DNA from: Zygnema cylindricum
Lineage: Eukaryota > Streptophyta > Zygnematophyceae > Zygnematales > Zygnemataceae
NCBI GenBank assembly: GCA_037447655.1
Contig: JBBHKE010000833.1
Span: 258,089 to 281,559, forward strand
Length of the DNA: 23,471 bases
Direction of reading: 5' to 3'
The notes beneath the pieces are model-generated. The model searched no databases, had not been told where the DNA came from, and saw nothing but the letters and a program-made list of their open reading frames with translations. Positions 18,944 through 23,471 of the stretch are shown here, piece by piece (position 1 is the stretch's first letter; each line of letters starts with the position of its first letter). Both the position numbers and the translations under genes were made by a program.

Positions 18944-19377
18944 ATCCGCCGATGTTTAGCTCATAAACCGCCAGATGACCACTCCGGTACATCGGCTCCT
19001 CTGTGCACCGTCCGATCTGAAGTCGACAGTTAATTACGTCCGTTTAAATTTAAGGTCGTTTTGTTTCGTAATCCGTAAAAATTTTACTATGTAGAATGGC
19101 ACATTCTTTAAATATAAATCACACCCAACATATGTAACATTCCATCAAGTCCTAACGGATAAGGTCGGCGACTATTTGACCGGCGGTGGCAGTGTAGGGA
19201 CTATCATCAATTATTCATTTTTGTTAGAGGCACATTTGTGTTCTTCCTTAGTGTGTCTCATTGACTGCATGAATACAACCATTGCTGCCTAATTCTTAGT
19301 GACTGCAACAAGTACATAGACTTAGAGTGGCGTCTAGGACAAATAACTAGGAAATGCAATTTTAAACACAATGGCCA

Positions 19378-19412
19378 TACAAGAAGTACATCGGCCAGTG
19401 TGACTTCTTGTA
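19378..19412 (+). promoter_or_regulatory. U3 hairpin of LTR D
   Basis: The arms TACAAGAAGTACA and TGTGACTTCTTGTA surround TCGGCCAG. The arm sequence is again different from the other LTRs. Confidence 0.65.
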
Positions 19413-19516
19413 CTGTAGAGTTATCCTATTGATTCAGGTTTTAGTAATAGGTAAATGTGTGTAGGGAGTTTAGGAAATTAGTGTTTTTGAGGGGCAGTTA
19501 TTTGAGAGACCTTTTG

Positions 19517-19524
19517 TATAAATA
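19517..19524 (+). promoter_or_regulatory. TATA box of LTR D
   Basis: TATAAATA in TTTTGTATAAATAAGCC, aligned with the TATA box of LTR B at 9522-9528. Confidence 0.65.
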
Positions 19525-19572
19525 AGCCATTTTTTGCTCAAAGATGCAAGATCAGTGATTCTTTTTGCGTTT

Positions 19573-19607
19573 GACTCAAGAGAGTCGGGCCCTCATAGAG
19601 GTGAGGG
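19573..19607 (+). other. Leader hairpins of LTR D
   Basis: GACTC/GAGTC followed by CCCTCA/TGAGGG. The second stem occupies the place of CTTCAC/GTGAAG in LTR A with both arms changed. Confidence 0.65.
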
Positions 19608-19697
19608 TAGTTATAATATATGTGTGTCAGGGTGGCACTTATTGTGTTGGAAAGAGAAAAGGGAAAATATTATCCTAGAGGCTAGTAGGAAGTTGCA

Positions 19698-20540
19698 AAC
19701 ACTATGTGCTAACGGTGGTCACGGTGTTACAAATGGGTTGCGTAGGACCAATACCATTATTCGGTGGAAGATCTTGGAAGGTAACCTGATGCAATTGTAT
19801 AGAACTTAAGAAAAGGCGATACCATGCACTTGTGGCGTTCTAAAATGGACTAAATAATGATTTTTGACCATATGAATGTCCGAAGTATTCCAACGGATAT
19901 ATTCCGCTTCAACTGGTGGCTGACGCGTTTTATAAAAATGGGAAAGAGTCTCTTAGTGACAGGACAACAAAATAGGTGCACTTAGCATTTTCCAGTACGG
20001 TGTTGTGACTAGCACTATCTTTGTCAATTAAGCAACTAGTTGTTGGAGGGTTGACTTGCGTAAGAGCCGACAAAATGAAAATAAAATGATGTTTTGGATC
20101 AAAACCATGGCATTTTGCCATCGTTGATCATTTCTCTATATTTCTCTTTCCTTCATTTCCTCCATTTCCATGCGGAGAGTTTTGTGAAGAAGTTAGACGG
20201 AACTATGCAATATATGTGGTTTCATGTTCATCTGTTTGCTAAAATAGTGGAAACGGGACATTATGTTTTCATTGTCACGCGTAACATAACTACAATCAAG
20301 TCGAGGTACGTCTACGTTTTATCATACGTATGACTACAAAATTTCAACATTTTTTTGGGAGCCTGACAGAGGGGCGGTCAAAATGCGTGCACAGACAGTC
20401 TTTCCTACAAGACAAATGTTTATCTCCACAAACAAACCTTGCACACTGGAATGTGCCAATAGTTTGGAAAATCGGACAAAACGACTCAATGAAATTGGGA
20501 AATGACACACATGGAAGTCCACCGTAATGGTTAAGCCCCT
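19698..20540. other. No clear gene
   Basis: Short open frames only. The part 20340-20540 read on the minus strand might be a decayed continuation of the LINE reverse transcriptase that starts to its right, but no motif could be placed with confidence. Confidence 0.5.
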
Positions 20541-20950
20541 GAGGGACCATTCCGGTCTCATAGACGTTAAGGACTCTTAAGAGGACAGACTAACGAACTA
20601 GGCCGAGCATAAAAAGCTCGGACAAAAGGGAACAATTGGTTGATACGTTAAAGGGCATGTTGTAGCACTTCGAATATAACATTACGATCAATTTTATTGA
20701 AGGAGTTAGCCACATCCACCTGAAAGACCACCTAATTGAGAGGAAGATCTAAAACACTTCGCAAGCCATGGATCACCGTCTCACAACCCCTTGTCGTAGC
20801 AACACCAAATTGATGCGGCAAAAAATGGTCATGAAACGCTCCCTGGAGTTGGATGCAAATAGCACGAGCCACCAAGCGATACAAAACTTCACCAATGGGG
20901 ATTGGACAGATCCCCCCGGCATGCTTAAAAAATGCCACAAGTCAAATGAC
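20541..20950 (-). pseudogene. LINE (non-LTR retrotransposon) reverse transcriptase remnant
   Basis: Read on the minus strand from about 20938: G-G-I-C-P-I-P-I-G-E-V-L-Y-R-L-V-A-R, then H-Q-F-G-V-A-T-T-R-G-C-E-T-V-I-H-G. After one TAG it goes on in the same frame with V-F-Q-V-D-V-A-N-S-F-N, and later F-P-F-V-R-A-F-Y-A-R-P-S. The R/C-P-I-x-x-G-E and Q-F-G-V segments and the V-D-V-x-x-A/S-F-N motif are the central reverse-transcriptase blocks of non-LTR elements. The aspartate in V-D-V-A-N is the first catalytic residue. At least three in-frame stops make it inactive. The second catalytic motif and the endonuclease were not found. It is unrelated to the copia elements. Confidence 0.8.
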
Positions 20951-22041
20951 AAAATGAAGCGTGACTACACTCGGGAATGTGGGAGAAGATAAATATGTGG
21001 AAAAGCGTTTTTCCGACTGTTTTGGATGTTTTTTTCCGGCATAAACTCCAACATTTTGGCGAATCAACTTTCTTTGTACAATTATCGTGGCCCCTTTCGC
21101 GTAACATTTACGGGCGATTACTGTTCATGGTGTTCTTTTATTTTTCCTCCAAAACAATAGTACAACACAGTATAGTATCGGTTTCGAACAAGCCTCCATA
21201 CATTTGTGGGACCTTCGGCACCTCTTACAGACATTCGGCACCTCGATGGATTAGGTATGTGAAATATGGTTTTGTGTTTAGGGTCGTTTTTTTAATTAAA
21301 AAAAACAAAAATAAATAAAATAAACCCTAAAGATATAGTTGCGCGGAGAATACGGGCGACTTAGACACCTTCGGCACCCTTGCGGGGCCAAAAAGTTTCA
21401 ACATCCAGCACAGTAAAGTAAACTATAGTACAATTTAGTTACGTTCATTATAGTACAATACAGTACCGTATAGAATAGCAAAATACAATACTGTACGGTA
21501 CCCACGTCATAAAGTAACAGGTCTGCTAGATTTTCTTGCAGTTATCGTAGTCATTGTCAAGTCTAATTTTGAGTTTCATCGTCGTTTTCACAAAAAAAGT
21601 GTCATACGAGACGGAAATGGTCCAACTAACGCCCAACCCTAAGGGTTCGTCCCCATGTGGCTATGTTCGGGTTTTTTTTCTGTCGTTTTCCTTTCACACT
21701 TAGTATCGTACTGCCTAAGTTGAAATTGTACGAAGAAATCGCAAATTTGTAGAGTGAAAATTTTTCGACATTCTCGAACTTAGGATGTACGAAAACTTGT
21801 CGTCTTGTGTTTTTTCAACCCAATGTCACGTCATTTGCAAACTTATCATAAACCACGTGGGCAATGTGTTTTAAGCAAAGTATAACCGTTTACACAAATA
21901 GGAAAACATATTCCCACGTGTGAAAAGTTTTCAAAAGTTTTTGACGATTGAAAAAAGTACAGGGCTGTTCGTTTTTGTCCACGTGCACCTTGTACTTATT
22001 TGTTTTGAAGGGGTCACGATGGTGCAGTGTCATTTTACGTA
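20951..22041. other. No recognisable gene
   Basis: AT-rich non-coding sequence. 21415-21505 is a degenerate run of TAGTACAATA-like units that includes an 8-bp inverted repeat GTACCGTA (21463-21470) / TACGGTAC (21494-21501). The one open frame of about 110 codons (20977-21318) has no recognisable domain and ends in a lysine/asparagine run encoded by poly-A. Confidence 0.55.
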
Positions 22042-22075
22042 AAGGTGAAAAATCTGCGAAGGTGTAAAATCTGCG
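22042..22075. repeat. 17-bp tandem duplication
   Basis: AAGGTGAAAAATCTGCG followed at once by AAGGTGTAAAATCTGCG; one difference. Confidence 0.85.
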
Positions 22076-22100
22076 AAGTCATGGTGGTCGGACAGGAGAG

Positions 22101-22150
22101 GTTTACGCAAAGGCATGTCGTACAGGTTTACGCAAAGGCATGTCGTACAG
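22101..22150. repeat. Perfect 25-bp tandem duplication
   Basis: The unit 22101-22125 (starts GTTTACGCAAAGGC) is repeated without change at 22126-22150. Exact identity suggests a recent slippage event. Confidence 0.95.
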
Positions 22151-22531
22151 CCACGGCTGCTGGGCTGTACGTCTACGATGTCACGCTATGAGATTCGACA
22201 TGCCAAAATCGTTTCAAAAAATTACGACGTGTCTTGCGACGCTTCTAAAAGTTTTGAAAAATAAGGTGCAGCAAGATTGATTGTACACGTTGACAACCGT
22301 CACGAGCATTGTTAACGTATACAATCGTCACAAACTTAAAAGTAACAATTTCGAGTAAACACATAGAGACACATAGATGTCCTATGCGCATAAAACGCAC
22401 TGAGTAAACTAATGAATACTACTTAGAGTGCGCATAAAACAATTTCAAACTTTAAAAATTCGTAGGCAAAATTCGTACTTTTTTTTTACTTTCAAATTTT
22501 ATTTTTTTTCAATATTCAATACCCTAAAAAG
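22151..22531. other. No recognisable gene
   Basis: Non-coding. TGCGCATAAAAC occurs at about 22384-22396 and again at about 22431-22441. The rest is AT-rich, with T runs near 22478-22510. Confidence 0.5.
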
Positions 22532-23003
22532 CTGAAAAGTGCAACGAACTAGGGGCGAGCGCCGGAATTAGAGCGTCTCCAACGGCGGCTTCCTTCTAAA
22601 GACGGAGTGGAGGACAGATGAAAATACGCGCGCGCAAATGACGCAAAACGGCTCAAGGAAGCCGCCCTGTAGATGCCATAAATTCCGCCGCTCGCCGCTC
22701 AGATGAAAATACGCGTGCGAGACGCCATAAATTCAGCGGCTCGCCGCTCAAATAAAAATACTCGCGCGAAACGCCATAAATTTCGCTGCTCGCCGCTCAG
22801 ATAAAAATACAAGCGCGAGACACCAAAATTCCGCCGCTTGCCACTCAGATAAAAATACGCACGCGCAAATGAAGCGAAAGTGCAAAACTGAAAAGTACAA
22901 CGAACAAGCGACGAGCTGCGGAATATACGGCGTCTCCAACGGCGGCTTCCTTCTGAAGAAGGAGTGGAAGGACACAAAAAATACGCGCGCGCAAATGAAG
23001 CAA
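22532..23003. repeat. Composite repeat: 49-bp tandem array between direct repeats
   Basis: Direct repeats of about 117 bp lie at 22532-22648 and 22888-23003; they share CTGAAAAGT.CAACGAAC, GTCTCCAACGGCGGCTTCC and ACGCGCGCGCAAATGA. Between them are four tandem units of 49 bp starting at 22675, 22724, 22773 and 22822. Each unit has GCCATAAATT (ACCAAAATT in the last), the C-G-rich GCCGCTCAGAT and AAAATACGCGCG-like blocks. The ends of the array units resemble the end of the direct repeats, so the array may have grown from part of the flanking repeat. A period of 49 is not a multiple of three, so it does not encode a protein repeat. Confidence 0.85.
22584..22666. repeat. 12-bp perfect inverted repeat in the first direct repeat
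   Basis: GGCGGCTTCCTT at 22584-22595 and AAGGAAGCCGCC at 22655-22666 are exact reverse complements, separated by 59 bp. Confidence 0.85.
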
Positions 23004-23019
23004 CTTTTTTTTAGTGTCC

Positions 23020-23034
23020 GTACAATTTTTGTAC
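23020..23034. repeat. Short GTAC palindrome
   Basis: GTACAA/TTGTAC with a three-T loop, just after the second direct repeat. Confidence 0.7.
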
Positions 23035-23252
23035 AGTGTGTGACGTACGAAATTTACGAAAGCTACGAAACAAACGAGTACTACGTAGTTTTCGTAAAAT
23101 AATCCAAATCCGTACGAATAGGACATCTTTGAGAGACACCTGAAATTCGGGTCCGCCGGATCCGCGCTAAAATACAAAGTAAGCTCGCTACGCTACAATT
23201 ACAGGGGGCCCATACCGGAAGCCCTTTCCCGCTAAATTTGTACTTTTTGCCG
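23035..23252. other. No gene; TACGAAA-like short repeats
   Basis: TACGAAA occurs three times in 23045-23073 (TACGAAATT, TACGAAAGC, CTACGAAAC). No coding region was recognised. Confidence 0.5.
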
Positions 23253-23266
23253 GCTTCGGCCGAAGC
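23253..23266. repeat. 14-bp perfect palindrome
   Basis: GCTTCGGCCGAAGC is its own reverse complement. Confidence 0.85.
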
Positions 23267-23404
23267 TGCCGTACCATACCACAGTCAACTAACCTTAGGA
23301 TCCACTGAGATGTAGCAGAGCCAGGTGGCAATGATATGATAATGATAATAGTCGCGGGCGACCCGGTGCTTTGCCCTTTGGTTGCTAAAGGGCCTTTCGA
23401 TTTT

Positions 23405-23437
23405 GTACAGTACTATGTAAATGCGATAGTACTGTAC
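23405..23437. repeat. Inverted repeat with 11-bp perfect stem
   Basis: GTACAGTACTA (23405-23415) and TAGTACTGTAC (23427-23437) are exact reverse complements around an 11-base loop. It resembles the GTAC-rich U3 hairpins but lies outside any LTR I could recognise. Confidence 0.85.
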
Positions 23438-23471
23438 GTATTCTGTACGGCCATTTACGTGACGCCATCAC

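Larger units (their letters stand above)
18470..19368 (-). mobile_element. Solo LTR C, inverted, nested in LTR D
   Basis: An 899-bp LTR. On the minus strand it starts TGTTTAAAATTGC and ends ACACAGAATTACA, with CAATG on both sides. It belongs to the same lineage as A and B but is diverged. Near its start it has ACTTGTTGCAGTCACTAAG. It also has the G-box (18936-18943), the U3 hairpin (18804-18841), and leader stems GGCCA/TGGCC (18680-18693), GACTC/GAGTC (18615-18628) and CTTCAC/GTGAAG (18595-18610). No coding region remains. Confidence 0.9.
19374..19697 (+). repeat. Right part of LTR D (3' limit uncertain)
   Basis: It resumes LTR D after the insertion of LTR C. It has the U3 hairpin (19378-19412), TATAAATA (19517-19524), GACTC/GAGTC (19573-19586) and CCCTCA/TGAGGG (19590-19607). 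The blocks CAGGGTGGCACTTATTGTG and ATTATCCTAGAGGCT are also in LTR A. The end is set at a TTGCA at 19693-19697, but the LTR may run to about 19740. No primer-binding site follows. Confidence 0.75.

Noticed and set aside
20977-21318. Open frame of 113 codons
   Set aside because: No recognisable domain, ends in an A-run encoding K and N, and codon use gives no sign of selection by eye.
22675-22870. CRISPR-like spacing of repeats
   Set aside because: The units are directly adjacent without unique spacers, and the context is eukaryotic.
22699-23177. Minus-strand open frames with repeated F-L-F-E-R-R-like text
   Set aside because: They run over the 49-bp array. The period is not a multiple of three, so units are read in changing frames; not a protein repeat.

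Overview
The window looks like eukaryotic, probably green-plant, heterochromatin-like DNA built mostly from nested and decayed retrotransposons. No intact host gene, tRNA, rRNA or CRISPR array was recognised. The plant assignment is an inference. It rests on Ty1/copia polyproteins of the Tnt1 type, on a primer-binding site complementary to the anticodon arm of a plant-type initiator tRNA-Met, and on G-box, CCAAT and TATA motifs in the LTRs.

Layout. (1) 1-1059: a broken copia-type gag on the minus strand, running off the left edge, followed by about 1.4 kb without recognisable content. (2) 2480-9934: element A, a plus-strand copia element with LTRs of about 1065 bp, a half-tRNA primer-binding site, gag-pol full of stops and frameshifts, a polypurine tract and 5-bp target duplications (CCCCA). 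Its 3' LTR is split by a solo LTR of a diverged relative (LTR B, 8877-9898, target duplication CTTAC). (3) 9940-10600: nothing recognised. (4) 10600-17742, minus strand: a gag-protease fragment, then element A' (LTR 11286-12345, internal region 12346-16695, LTR 16696-17742), which is the same family as A in inverted orientation. (5) 17746-19700: the 3' end of a second LTR B, a purine-rich tract, and a further LTR (D) split by an inverted solo LTR (C, 18470-19368, target duplication CAATG). (6) 20540-20950: a minus-strand LINE reverse-transcriptase remnant. (7) 20960-23471: non-coding DNA with short tandem duplications, a 49-bp tandem array between direct repeats, and GTAC-centred palindromes.

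The most interesting material lies inside the LTRs. All the families share a U3 hairpin with GTAC-rich arms and a CCGG-containing loop, a G-box, and a cluster of two or three small hairpins after the TATA position. Several stems keep pairing although their sequence changes between families, which suggests selection on structure. The gag start codon appears to lie inside the primer-binding site. A and A' are identical over about 713 bp of reverse transcriptase apart from one 1-bp indel, while the rest of the two elements differs visibly; this points to gene conversion between the inverted copies. Every coding region is broken, so none of the elements looks autonomous now.
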